Of a DNA stretch of 64,000 bases, positions 1 to 8,535 are shown piece by piece. Numbering within the stretch: the first letter of the stretch is position 1; each line of letters starts with the position of its first letter. Origin of the DNA: Parapedobacter tibetensis (GTDB lineage Bacteria; Bacteroidota; Bacteroidia; Sphingobacteriales; Sphingobacteriaceae); NCBI RefSeq assembly GCF_024704835.1, contig NZ_JAMXBE010000019.1, positions 1-64,000 on the forward strand, given 5' to 3'. The position numbers and the translations under genes were made by a program. The notes under the pieces were generated by a model. That model saw nothing but the letters and a program-made list of their open reading frames with translations, made no database searches and was not told the origin of the DNA.

Positions 1-680
1 ACCGGTATCGTTACAACATGGACAGTAAACCATTCGAAGTCTGACCGAACTCGGGTAGAACACACCCGAACCCCTCTAACGGCTGACCGGTATCGTTACA
101 ACACGGGCAGTAAACCATTCGAAGTCTGACTGAACTCGGGTAGAACACACCCGAACCCATCCGGCGGCTGACCGGTATCCTTACAACGTAGGCAGTAAAC
201 CATTCGAAGTCTGACTGAACTCGGGTCGAATACACCCGAACCCATCCGGCGGCTGACCGGTATCGTTACAACATGGACAGTAAACCATTCGAAGTCTGAC
301 CGAACTCGGGTCGAATACACCCGAACCCATCCGGCGGCTAACCGGTATCCTTACAACATGGACAGTAAACCATTCGAAGTCTGACCGAACTTGGGTGAAA
401 TACACCTGAACCCATCCAGCGGCTGACCGGTATCCTTGCAACATGGACAGTAAACCATTCGAAGTCTGACCGAACTTGGGTGAAATACACCTGAACCCAT
501 CCAGCGGCTAACCGGTCTCCTTGCAACGTAGGCAGTAAACCATTCGAAGTCTGACTGAACTCGGGTCGAATACACCCGAACCCATCCGGCGGCTGACCGG
601 TATCCTTAAAACATGGACAATAAACCATTCGAAGTTAGAACGGACTTGGGTGGATGATACCCGAACCCTGTCCGGTGTAG
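1..680. repeat. Array of 85-bp tandem repeats
   Basis: Units begin at 1, 86, 171, 256, 341, 426, 511 and 596, each opening with ACCGGT. The eighth unit decays after about 645 and the array continues past the left window edge. Each unit holds a short dyad (TCGGGT, 7 nt, ACCCGA). In units 5 and 6 the dyad changes to TTGGGTG/CACCTGA, which can still pair with G-U wobbles as RNA. Units differ by blocks, for example the ACATGGACAG and ACGTAGGCAG variants. Eighty-five is not a multiple of three, so the ORFs seen across it shift frame each unit and are not genes. Function unknown. Confidence 0.95.
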
Positions 681-691
681 ACAGGGTTCGG
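661..691 (-). terminator. Strong hairpin after the minus-strand operon
   Basis: Perfect 12-bp inverted repeat (CCGAACCCTGTC at 661-672 and its complement at 680-691) with a 7-nt loop. It lies 59 bp downstream of the last gene of the 0.75-5.6 kb minus-strand operon and at the degenerate end of the 85-bp array. There is no T-run on either side, so rho-independent termination is possible but not certain. Its left arm looks derived from the dyad of the repeat unit. Confidence 0.55.
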
Positions 692-749
692 TGCTGTGTA
701 AACTGATATGGGTTGAACGGTAACTTTTTCTTTCAGTTGAGCTTCATTT

Positions 750-2129
750 TCACTTTGCCTCTTCCAATGCCTTAGTCGTCAAATAGTACTTGGCAATCAT
801 ATTCGGCACCTCCCAATCGGGCATTTTCCCGGATTGGAGGAAAGTCAGGTATTTTTCGGTCACCTCTGCAAAATGCTCCTCATGGTTGGTCACCAACGAA
901 GGGTCTACACTGATCCGGTAGCGCCCATCACCCGCGGACTCGAATGCCAGCCCCTTGTATGTCCCTGCTAATTGTTCAATGGCTTTTATCAATGCGCCTT
1001 CAAATGCATCTCTATCCCGCTCACCTGTCGCTTCTACATACAATACGGGTTTATACTGCTCTTCTTCACCCTGTTTAATGATCAGGTTGGCATGCTGCCC
1101 TCGCATGATGGAATAATGCGTATCGCCAGTGCCCTTTGGGGCCTCGAAATTCCAGATGACCGATACCTTGGCGTAGATACCTTTTAGTGTATAATTGATT
1201 TCGCCATTCGCAAATACGGCGAGATTACCATCGTCATCCAGCGACTCATTAAGAAATGGTGGAATTTCCCCTTTTCCTGTAGATTGTTCAAATTGTGCCG
1301 GAGTAAGCTTAGTAGACCAACGCCTAGCGTTTATGATTTCGATGTCGTTCTTATAATCGATGGTCTGCTCCGGAAAACTTTCCCACTGTACCAAATCCAC
1401 CAAATGGGTGGTTACATCTACCAGCCCCTCTCCTTGCTGCTTGGTGTCATAAAACCAAGTAGGACGCACCAAGGGTTTGCCAGACACTTCCTTGAAAAAG
1501 TGATGCACGCTTTCCTTGGTAATGGCCGGATTATCGGCACTACCTACTACCAATTCACCGAAAAATTCAGGGATTTGCGACAAGGCTTTTTGAAGCATGG
1601 TATTGATCTCATACCGTTCGGTCATGATATCGTAAAGTAGTACATCTTTTTCCGATGCCTTCGCAAACGCTTGCTCAAGCTTAGGAAAGGCATCGTGGTT
1701 GATGATCATCGGTTTATCCGCCAACACGTTGAGACCTGCATCAATGGATTGGGTAATGTAATTTATTTTATGCTGGTTGTTGCCAGCCAATACCACCACG
1801 TTGCCCTTTTTTTCCTCAAGCATTTTTTCTAGGAAATCGTCCCCTTGATAAACAACCTCATGCCAGTGTGTGGGGTTCTCGGGATGGGTGTTGTATTGGT
1901 TAATGAGTGCAAGGTATGCATCCAATTCAGGCCCTTGAGGGGCGTACACATGAACCACGCTATCCACTTCGGGGTACATCGACTTCTGTACCAAAGCGGC
2001 ATGGAAATGTCCCGGTGCTACGGTAATCAATTGGATATCTTTTTGCTGCTGCACGTTGTTTTGGTCTGGATTACATGCGGTAAAGCATGCAATGGTCACT
2101 AAAATAATCAGTACTGTTTGTTTATTCAT
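750..2129 (-). CDS. Gfo/Idh/MocA-family lipoprotein oxidoreductase
   Basis: Putative NAD(P)-dependent sugar oxidoreductase of 459 residues. The N-terminus is a lipoprotein signal with lipobox FTAC at residues 16-19, so the protein should be anchored outside the cytoplasmic membrane. A Rossmann-like start (residues 33-45) and a DKP motif at 138-140, the position of the EKP motif of Gfo/Idh/MocA enzymes, support the family. The long C-terminal half fits the 'putative oxidoreductase C-terminal' domain of Bacteroidota proteins rather than the standard Gfo C-terminal domain. It is the last gene of a four-gene minus-strand operon with a second Gfo/Idh protein, ThuA and a PmoA-like protein. The substrate is unknown, and how a nucleotide cofactor is used or retained outside the cytoplasm is unclear. 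Confidence 0.85.
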   Translation of the reverse strand: MNKQTVLIILVTIACFTACNPDQNNVQQQKDIQLITVAPGHFHAALVQKSMYPEVDSVVHVYAPQGPELDAYLALINQYNTHPENPTHWHEVVYQGDDFLEKMLEEKKGNVVVLAGNNQHKINYITQSIDAGLNVLADKPMIINHDAFPKLEQAFAKASEKDVLLYDIMTERYEINTMLQKALSQIPEFFGELVVGSADNPAITKESVHHFFKEVSGKPLVRPTWFYDTKQQGEGLVDVTTHLVDLVQWESFPEQTIDYKNDIEIINARRWSTKLTPAQFEQSTGKGEIPPFLNESLDDDGNLAVFANGEINYTLKGIYAKVSVIWNFEAPKGTGDTHYSIMRGQHANLIIKQGEEEQYKPVLYVEATGERDRDAFEGALIKAIEQLAGTYKGLAFESAGDGRYRISVDPSLVTNHEEHFAEVTEKYLTFLQSGKMPDWEVPNMIAKYYLTTKALEEAK

Positions 2130-2147
2130 CTATGTTTTTGTTATTTT

Positions 2148-2205
2148 GTTTCACGCAAAGAACACGAAGACGCTTACGCTCCCCGCAAAGTCCGCCAAGT
2201 TTTAG
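2148..2205. repeat. Dispersed CGCAAAG-type intergenic repeat, copy A
   Basis: The stretch begins GTTTCACGCAAAG and continues with CGAAGACGC and CCGCAAAGTCCGCCAAG. Related sequence occurs at 17998-18070 (inverted) and 39667-39718. It fills the gap between the two Gfo/Idh genes and is not coding. Confidence 0.7.
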
Positions 2206-2229
2206 CTGGCTCTCACCTACTCTAACCAT

Positions 2230-2272
2230 TTCCCGACTTTCGGACTTTCCGACTTCCCAACTCACCCCTTCA
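2230..2272. repeat. CCGACTTTCGG-type short tandem repeat after a stop codon
   Basis: Imperfect runs of CCGACTT, CGGACTTT and CCGACTTCC end at the stop codon of the minus-strand gene that finishes at 2262. A similar run (CGGACTTGCCGACTCTCC) lies at 20397-20418, again directly after a minus-strand stop codon. Confidence 0.6.
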
Positions 2273-3683
2273 CATACCCCGTTCCATAAGGAAAACGTTG
2301 AGGCCGCTCCAATAGTGCATTGGCTTCATCGTCGCCTATGAATCGCTCTTTACTGGCGTCCCAACGAATCTTGCGCCCCAGTTTCATGGCTGCATGGGCA
2401 ATAAGGCAAGCGGAACCCGAACGGTGGGCAACTTCTACAGGGCTGATGGTTTCCTTTCCGTCACGTATGCATTCGAGCCAGTTGGTGTGTTGTTCAGGGC
2501 TTTCATATAGCTTAGTTTCATGCGCTCCAATCACGGATTGCAATATCTTGTTATCACTTGCTTTGAATGCTTCGTTTTCCTTACCATCTGCTGCTCCTGG
2601 ATCGGTGGATGTGACCCCCACATTGCCACGCGACACAAAAATCCATCCTTCCGTCCCTTCAAAACGTACACCATTTGGATTGGTACCACTGATTTGCATC
2701 ACAACATTGTCGGGGTATAGCATTTCCACTTCGAAATCACCATGTACATTCCATAGGCCTGATGTGGGAAATGTAGCCCGGCCCTCGGCTTCCAACGGGC
2801 CAGTCAGCTCAGTACCCAAACCCCAATGCGCAATATCGATATGGTGCGAGCCCCATCCCGTAATCATGCCTGCTCCGAATTGCTCGCAGCGCAGCCAGCC
2901 CGGCCGGTCATTGATGTCCGTTTGGGAATGCACACGGTCCAACGTATAGGGTACCAAAGGCGTAGAGCCTAACCACCGATCATAGTTGAGATTTTCGGGC
3001 ACCGGCATTTCAATCGGGTTCCCTCCGGCAGGGTCGCCCGGCAGGCCTATAATCACCCGTTGGATATCACCTATGCGGCCATTGCGAACCAACTCACATG
3101 TCTGCTTAAACTGTGGCCATGGATTTGTCGATCGCTGTTGGCTCCCCAATTGGAATTTCACTCCTTTGCTCGACACCACATCTGCCATCATGCGTCCTTC
3201 ACGAATAGTAAGCGAGGTGGGCTTTTGCAAGTAAATATGTTTGCCTGCTATCGCAGCTTCCATCGCAGGTTGTGCATGCCAATGGTCGGGCGTACTGATG
3301 ATCACCGCGTCTATATCCTTATCGGCAATCAGTTCACGGTAATCTTCATAGGTTTTCACATCGACGGGCGATTTGCCCCCTTCCTTACCGGCGTACCGCT
3401 GTTCAATCCATTCCTTGCCCATCGCCAACCGGTACCGGTCCACATCGGCAACCGCCACTACCCTTACATAGTCGTGCTTCATCACTTCGGGCAGGTCGTG
3501 CGATCTGCCAATCCGGCCAAAACCGATTTGCCCGATATTAATGCGATTGCTTGGTGCGTTCTTACCAAATACCGATGCCGGTACGATGGAAGGGAAAACC
3601 GATGCGGCCACCAATAAAGCCGATCCGCTTGCCGTTTGCTTGATGAATGCTCTCCTGTCTAATTGCTTTTGTTCTTTATCCAT
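2262..3683 (-). CDS. Tat-exported Gfo/Idh/MocA-family oxidoreductase
   Basis: 473-residue oxidoreductase. The N-terminus carries a twin-arginine signal (DRRAFIK at 9-15 followed by an Ala/Ser/Val-rich segment to about residue 38). This predicts export of a folded, cofactor-loaded enzyme. The NAD(P)-binding loop GQIGFGRIG lies at 51-59 and QKP at 153-155 replaces the usual EKP. Tat-exported members of this family act on sugars or glycosides in several Bacteroidota. It sits between ThuA (26-bp gap) and the lipoprotein Gfo/Idh gene, so the two oxidoreductases are probably co-expressed. The exact substrate cannot be read from the sequence. Confidence 0.9.
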   Translation of the reverse strand: MDKEQKQLDRRAFIKQTASGSALLVAASVFPSIVPASVFGKNAPSNRINIGQIGFGRIGRSHDLPEVMKHDYVRVVAVADVDRYRLAMGKEWIEQRYAGKEGGKSPVDVKTYEDYRELIADKDIDAVIISTPDHWHAQPAMEAAIAGKHIYLQKPTSLTIREGRMMADVVSSKGVKFQLGSQQRSTNPWPQFKQTCELVRNGRIGDIQRVIIGLPGDPAGGNPIEMPVPENLNYDRWLGSTPLVPYTLDRVHSQTDINDRPGWLRCEQFGAGMITGWGSHHIDIAHWGLGTELTGPLEAEGRATFPTSGLWNVHGDFEVEMLYPDNVVMQISGTNPNGVRFEGTEGWIFVSRGNVGVTSTDPGAADGKENEAFKASDNKILQSVIGAHETKLYESPEQHTNWLECIRDGKETISPVEVAHRSGSACLIAHAAMKLGRKIRWDASKERFIGDDEANALLERPQRFPYGTGYVKG

Positions 3684-3708
3684 GATGCTATGGTTAGTTA
3701 ATGTCTGT

Positions 3709-4551
3709 CTAACGTTCCCTTACTTCATCCTGTGGGCTGGTCGCATATGCCTTGCTATAATCCCGCTTTCCAGTTGTGCCAACCGCCCACTCAATCCCAC
3801 CGAGAATATGTTTCTGGAAGTCTTCGTCAAAATAATCCGCTTTGTCATGACCAAGTGACGTGTACCATGACCTTCCTCCATCAAACTCGTGGCACCATAC
3901 GGAGGGAAAAACATCACCGAATGTATCCAACCGCCGGGCATCTTCTCCTTCCAAGGTAGTCGCATCGTTCACCCCAATTACTTGAAGGTTGACATTCATT
4001 TCCTTCAAATAATAAAATTCATCTCCCCTCACCCGCTCCCATTTCCTCGGTAAATGCACAACGGATGGATGCGTGGCATCGATGATGTTCACGGTAAAGG
4101 GTTGGAACTTATCGTGCCAGTAGAAGGTGGCGCCCAACAGCTGTTTGAACCATTTCCACTTGCGTTCGGTGCCTGACGCGGAATGGATACCAACGAAGCC
4201 ACCCCCCGCTTGGATATACCGCATAAGGGCTACCCGTTGTGCATCCGTATCGAAAACATTATTATTGGTGTTCGAAAACACCAATGCATCGTATTGTTGC
4301 AAATTTTCATCCGAGAAAGCCGATGGGTTATCCGTCACATCAACTGCAAATCCATGTTGTTTACCTAATGCACGCAGGGCTATCACGGAGTTTTCAATAT
4401 TGTCATGTACATATCCCTCGCCATTTTTAGTATAAACCAATACCTTCACGTTCTTCCAGTCCAATGATTGGGCAGTAAGCGCATTCGTTAATAACAAAAA
4501 GATGGATAATACCCCCAAAGGAACCAGTCGTATAAACGGCAATAAGCTCAT
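3709..4551 (-). CDS. ThuA-like domain protein, secreted
   Basis: About 280 residues when started at 4551. The reading frame is open 21 codons further upstream, into the preceding gene, but the signal peptide (MSLLPFIRLV... ending near NALTAQ) begins at the 4551 ATG, so I chose that start. The body shows the ThuA/glutamine-amidotransferase-like pattern: VLVYTKNGEGYVHD near the mature N-terminus, LVFSNT, then GGGFVGIHSASG. ThuA-like proteins are linked to trehalose and keto-sugar use, often next to Gfo/Idh oxidoreductases as here. Enzymatic activity of the family is poorly established. Second gene of the operon, 38 bp after the PmoA-like gene. Confidence 0.85.
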   Translation of the reverse strand: MSLLPFIRLVPLGVLSIFLLLTNALTAQSLDWKNVKVLVYTKNGEGYVHDNIENSVIALRALGKQHGFAVDVTDNPSAFSDENLQQYDALVFSNTNNNVFDTDAQRVALMRYIQAGGGFVGIHSASGTERKWKWFKQLLGATFYWHDKFQPFTVNIIDATHPSVVHLPRKWERVRGDEFYYLKEMNVNLQVIGVNDATTLEGEDARRLDTFGDVFPSVWCHEFDGGRSWYTSLGHDKADYFDEDFQKHILGGIEWAVGTTGKRDYSKAYATSPQDEVRER

Positions 4552-4589
4552 CGTTGTTAATTGAATACTATAAGTTTTTATATAATCTG

Positions 4590-5567
4590 CTATGGATGGG
4601 CAAAAGTTTGCCATATCCGCTCGGCTTCATCTGCCATCATGGGACCGTCAAAAACAACCAATCGGTAGCGGAGCGTGTAGGTTTTGCCAAGTTCCAGCAC
4701 CCAATCCTTATTTTTTGTGGGTGAAAAATTAAAAAACTGATCCCCTCTACCCCCATTTCCATCTTCAGGCCATATCCGCACCGGTTCAGGGAAATTATAA
4801 TTATCAGGATGAGACAGGAAAAGAATTCCCCCTTGGCCATCTCCAAGTTCGCCATATACCATAGCCCATCGCTCCAAGGAGCCATCGGCATCTTTACGTG
4901 TTTTTCCACTGGATGTCAGCACTTCACTGTTTTTGTTGGTCCATTCCTCCCTAGCCCTAAAACCCAATCCACCATAGCGATATTCCTTCAATACAACGTC
5001 TCCTTCGCCTGTAGGCACTAGGGTAGAATAAATATCACATAGGTATCTCGTATCATCCATTTGTGTAACAGCTATTCGCCAGTTCTCCCTCATGATGCGT
5101 TCTTCACGCCCATCATTAAAGATGAAATGGTCATGCACTGCTTCAAATCCCGCCATGGTTTCGTCTTGGAAGGTATCCGCAAATTCCACAAAACGCACGG
5201 TTCCCTTCTTGTCCCCGATGTTCCAGAGGTCGTACTCCTTGCCTTGGTAGGCTATTCGAGTCCACGGATTCCAAATGCCATAGTGGTGATAATGGTCCGC
5301 AGGCTGGATATGTGTCAGCACGTTTCCAGACAGTGTCTTCAGCGGGTGGATGTATCCAGCACGGCCGTATGAAGGATCCACGCCCGCTGGAGGAGGCTTC
5401 ACCGTATGCCGATACGCCAATAAGGCTTTCCCTCCCGGAGTCTTTAATACCACTTCATCAGGCCCTTTATCCACCGAATATGACGTGGCCTTGTCTAGTA
5501 CCTGGCCGGCAGCATCGAGCAAGATACCAAAGCACAGCAAAAGCATTATTCCAAATAATCTAAACAT
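4590..5567 (-). CDS. PmoA-like (DUF6807) family protein, secreted
   Basis: 325 residues with a signal peptide of about 22 residues (hydrophobic run then DAAGQ). The block DHYHHYGIW at 91-99 and the surrounding Gly/His/Trp pattern are characteristic of the family Pfam calls 'methane oxygenase PmoA'. The proteins are unrelated to methane oxidation and usually sit in sugar catabolic loci. First gene of the minus-strand operon; transcription should start in the 5.57-5.70 kb region, where a 16-bp dyad may be an operator. Function unknown; a role in glycan or keto-sugar processing is inferred from ThuA and Gfo/Idh neighbours. Confidence 0.8.
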   Translation of the reverse strand: MFRLFGIMLLLCFGILLDAAGQVLDKATSYSVDKGPDEVVLKTPGGKALLAYRHTVKPPPAGVDPSYGRAGYIHPLKTLSGNVLTHIQPADHYHHYGIWNPWTRIAYQGKEYDLWNIGDKKGTVRFVEFADTFQDETMAGFEAVHDHFIFNDGREERIMRENWRIAVTQMDDTRYLCDIYSTLVPTGEGDVVLKEYRYGGLGFRAREEWTNKNSEVLTSSGKTRKDADGSLERWAMVYGELGDGQGGILFLSHPDNYNFPEPVRIWPEDGNGGRGDQFFNFSPTKNKDWVLELGKTYTLRYRLVVFDGPMMADEAERIWQTFAHP

Positions 5568-5657
5568 GAGTTACTAATAGATTTATAAAAGGCAACCTCG
5601 CTTCCAAATATGGAAATATAACATTGCAGCAATAAAGTTAGTCAAAATCTGACCGAT

Positions 5658-5673
5658 AATCGAACGATCGATT
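5658..5673. promoter_or_regulatory. Candidate operator dyad
   Basis: AATCGA, 4 nt, TCGATT: a perfect palindrome with a central spacer about 90 bp upstream of the sugar operon start. The size and form suit a LacI- or GntR-type dimeric regulator. No regulator gene for it is visible in the window. Confidence 0.35.
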
Positions 5674-5736
5674 AATAACAGCAGTCTGATTGACGCTGAT
5701 TCTGCGATTTAAGCCCTATTCAACCGTTATACTAAA

Positions 5737-5852
5737 ATGAAACCTGCATGAGCTACCGCTCAAAAAAGGGCATGAACTAAGCGAAGCGGTCTCTTGAATG
5801 CCACTGAAAACACAGAAGAAATGAAAAATAAGACAGCTCATGCAAGCTTCAT
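5737..5852. repeat. 18-bp inverted repeat flanking about 80 bp
   Basis: ATGAAACCTGCATGAGCT at 5737-5754 faces its complement with two mismatches at 5835-5852. The exact 18-mer also occurs, inverted, at 46101-46118 over the 3' end of the HxlR-type gene. Origin unknown. Confidence 0.5.
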
Positions 5853-6004
5853 TGCCGTTAAAGAACAATTTATTCTAATGAAAATTAAGCTACCACATCC
5901 CTATTACCCCTATCCTTCTTGACATTCTCATCACAAAAGCGTACCTTTCACTTATGGATGCCTATATAAATGGGCTGACCATAGGGGCTTAATTAATTAA
6001 AAAG

Positions 6005-7501
6005 ATGAACAACATCATCACTGCTACCCAAATCAAGGAGACAGACCGACATACCATTGAAACGGAACCCATTGCCTCCATTGATTTGATGGAGCGGGCG
6101 TCATTGGCCTTTGTGACGATTTTCATGCAACTGTATCCGGATAAAAACACCCGCATATTGGTCTGTTGCGGCACCGGAAACAACGGTGGCGATGGACTGG
6201 CCATCGCTCGATTGCTGCAAGAGCGCTCTTATGATGCGATTGCTGTCTGGATTGCTCGATTTAGCAGTCATGAAAGCAACGATTTCTCCACAAACCTCGC
6301 CCGGCTACATAACACGCCCATCCCAATTACCGAATTTTTGCCTGCTGATGAACTGCCTGGTATCCCTCAAGAAGTGATTATAGATGCCTTGCTCGGTTCT
6401 GGGTTGAACAAGCCCTTAGACGGGGATTGGCTACGATTGACTCAACATATCAACCAAGCCAAGAAACAGACCGTTGCCGTGGATGTCCCTACCGGCCTTC
6501 GGGCAGACGGCGTTATCCCGGAAGGCGAACACACGCTCCATGCACATGATGTTATCTCCTTCCAACGCCCTAAATTGAGTTTTTTCTTTCCCGAATCAGC
6601 CACAGCAATGGATCGTTTCCATGTGGTAGACATTGGCTTGGATGAAGCATTTATCGAAAATATGCCTTGTGATTTCAAGTTGGTCGAAGCGGAAGATATT
6701 CAGCGCATATATCGGAAACGAAAACCTTTCAGCCACAAGGGCACCTACGGACATGCGTTGATTATCGCAGGGAATAGGTCCACCATGGGCGCGGCCCTGT
6801 TATGTAGCGGAGCAAGCCTTTACAGTGGCGCAGGACTTACCACGGCATGTATTCCTCCGGAAGGATTAATCGCATTGAATGCCCGCTATCCGGAAGTAAT
6901 GTATTGTGCCTGGGATGATTTGGCTGATCAATGGGCGAAGTTCGATGCTGTGGGCATCGGACCGGGTCTTGGCAATGCGCGTGATAAGTCGCCGAATATG
7001 CTGCCGGATATACTGCGATACGGATCCAAACCACTGGTTTTGGACGCAGATGCGCTTACCTTCCTCACGAAGAGGAAAACACTTGTCAAAAAACTGCCAA
7101 ACCAAAGTATCCTTACTCCACACATGAAGGAATTCGACCGGTTGTTTGGTGCCCATGGTAATTGGTGGGATCGGGTACAAACGGCTAGAAAAAAAGCTGC
7201 CGAACACCAACTCATCATCATTTTGAAAAACCAATATACCTTTATTGTGCTGCCAGATGGCGACGTATCCATCAACCCCACAGGCAATCCGGCTATGGCT
7301 AGTGGCGGTATGGGTGATGTGTTGACCGGAATGTTGGTCGCCTTCCTTGCCCAAGGGTATACACCAGCCGAAGCCGCTGTACTAGCCTGTTATCTGCATG
7401 GCGCTGCAGGTAATCAATTGGCTGAGGAGAACGGCATGGCAGTGGTGCCCGCTGGGCGGTTGATTGAAGCCATACCCTCGACTATTGGAGCGCTATGGTA
7501 G
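6005..7501 (+). CDS. nnr: Bifunctional NAD(P)H-hydrate epimerase / dehydratase
   Basis: 498-residue nicotinamide-nucleotide repair enzyme. The N-terminal YjeF_N domain interconverts R- and S-NAD(P)H hydrate; the C-terminal carbohydrate-kinase-like domain dehydrates the S form using ADP (family knowledge). The glycine-rich CCGTGNNGGDG segment at 54-64 marks the epimerase. KGTYGHALIIAG near 246 and GGMGDVLTGM near 433 mark the dehydratase. The length is normal for the fused form. It stands alone on the plus strand between two oppositely regulated carbohydrate loci, with an ATG preceded by an A-rich leader, as is common in Bacteroidota. Cytosolic housekeeping gene; high confidence. Confidence 0.96.
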   Translation: MNNIITATQIKETDRHTIETEPIASIDLMERASLAFVTIFMQLYPDKNTRILVCCGTGNNGGDGLAIARLLQERSYDAIAVWIARFSSHESNDFSTNLARLHNTPIPITEFLPADELPGIPQEVIIDALLGSGLNKPLDGDWLRLTQHINQAKKQTVAVDVPTGLRADGVIPEGEHTLHAHDVISFQRPKLSFFFPESATAMDRFHVVDIGLDEAFIENMPCDFKLVEAEDIQRIYRKRKPFSHKGTYGHALIIAGNRSTMGAALLCSGASLYSGAGLTTACIPPEGLIALNARYPEVMYCAWDDLADQWAKFDAVGIGPGLGNARDKSPNMLPDILRYGSKPLVLDADALTFLTKRKTLVKKLPNQSILTPHMKEFDRLFGAHGNWWDRVQTARKKAAEHQLIIILKNQYTFIVLPDGDVSINPTGNPAMASGGMGDVLTGMLVAFLAQGYTPAEAAVLACYLHGAAGNQLAEENGMAVVPAGRLIEAIPSTIGALW

Positions 7502-7793
7502 TACAATAAGACATCACATAGCGGAGTAACCCCACTGCGCAGCGAATCCAGTCCTATAAAACAAGCAATCGATTACGCAATTAATATGTAACAATTTAAT
7601 TGCAAACCCAACTTTTTAATTGTAATATTGAACGATTTTTGGCGATGATAATCAAAGCTGACTAATTGAAAATGACCAATTATTATAAGCTGTTTTGACA
7701 TAGCGGTAAAACGCAAACCCAACAGTATTACCATAGATAAATCCATCAAACATGCATGGCTAAAACTGGTTAAATGAAATTTGTGAAGAAGAT

Positions 7794-8381
7794 ATGGCTA
7801 TTAATGATCAACTTAACGAATCCAGATTATTAATTTCACTGCAAAAAGGTGATGCCAAAGCTTTTGAAAAGTTATATTTTTTTTACGGCAAAAGGCTTTA
7901 TGGCAATGTCCTGAAGATGGTCAAATCAACAGACGTCACGGAGGAGATTATACAGGAACTTTTCCAGCGTATTTGGGAACGACGTGAAACCATCGATGTG
8001 ACGAAATCATTCAAATCATACCTATTTACCATTGCTAAACACTTGGTTTACGATTTCTTTCATTCACAAACCAAACAACGTGACATCGAATCTTATTTAA
8101 TTAAAGAGTCGACATCATCTTATCAACATATCGATGAGGAAATTGCCTTTAAAGAGACCCATGCGATATTAACCAATGGTATCCTTCGGCTTCCTCCACA
8201 GCGGAGGCTTATCTACAAGCTGTGTAAAATAGAAGGTAAAAGCTATGAAGACGTCAGCCATATGCTGGGTATCTCCACTTCCACCATCAGTGACCACATC
8301 GTCAAAGCCACGAAATCACTTAAAGCATATTATCTATCCGAACATGCGATGGTGCTAATGATTGCCCTTTACCCATTATAA
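7794..8381 (+). CDS. ECF-type RNA polymerase sigma factor
   Basis: 195-residue sigma-70 family factor of the Bacteroidota ECF type. Region 2 (about residues 20-95) includes VTEEIIQELFQRIWERRE and the promoter-melting segment FKSYLFTIAKHLVYDFF. Region 4 (about 135-185) holds the helix-turn-helix around KSYEDVSHMLGISTSTISDHI. It is followed by a FecR-type anti-sigma and a SusC/SusD pair carrying an STN domain. This is the standard arrangement in which the outer-membrane transporter signals through FecR to release the sigma factor. The target is expected to be the downstream susCD promoter. Confidence 0.95.
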   Translation: MAINDQLNESRLLISLQKGDAKAFEKLYFFYGKRLYGNVLKMVKSTDVTEEIIQELFQRIWERRETIDVTKSFKSYLFTIAKHLVYDFFHSQTKQRDIESYLIKESTSSYQHIDEEIAFKETHAILTNGILRLPPQRRLIYKLCKIEGKSYEDVSHMLGISTSTISDHIVKATKSLKAYYLSEHAMVLMIALYPL

Positions 8382-8535
8382 GCCGTCATATAATCAATTC
8401 CTAGATTGTCGATGCCTTATTGGGCAACACACTGCTGTTATTCCTCATCTCCCCTGTCTCCTAATTTTTAAAAAAAATTCATTAGGGGAGCAGAGGGAAC
8501 CCTTACATTTTATGTATTACTAATAAAGAGGGTAA

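Larger units (their letters stand above)
5568..6004. other. Divergent intergenic region (437 bp)
   Basis: No gene is convincing here. It separates the minus-strand sugar operon from nnr. It contains a 16-bp dyad (5658-5673), a CATATTTG element on the minus strand about 45 bp upstream of the operon start (weak match to TAnnTTTG), and an 18-bp imperfect inverted repeat (5737-5754 / 5835-5852). A 35-codon ORF from 5821 has no recognisable content. Confidence 0.6.

Noticed and set aside
11-628. Several overlapping 74-96 codon ORFs across the left end
   Set aside because: They are generated by the 85-bp tandem repeat and change frame with each unit; there is no start site or codon pattern.
1-680. 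CRISPR array
   Set aside because: The whole 85-bp unit repeats with small changes; there are no unique spacers and no cas genes.
2320-2949. Long plus-strand ORF of 209 codons
   Set aside because: Antisense shadow of the Tat-exported Gfo/Idh gene, which has the clear motifs.
7502-7793. Promoter for the first ECF sigma gene
   Set aside because: AAATTTG-like words occur but none fits TAnnTTTG with a spaced TTG, so no site is called.
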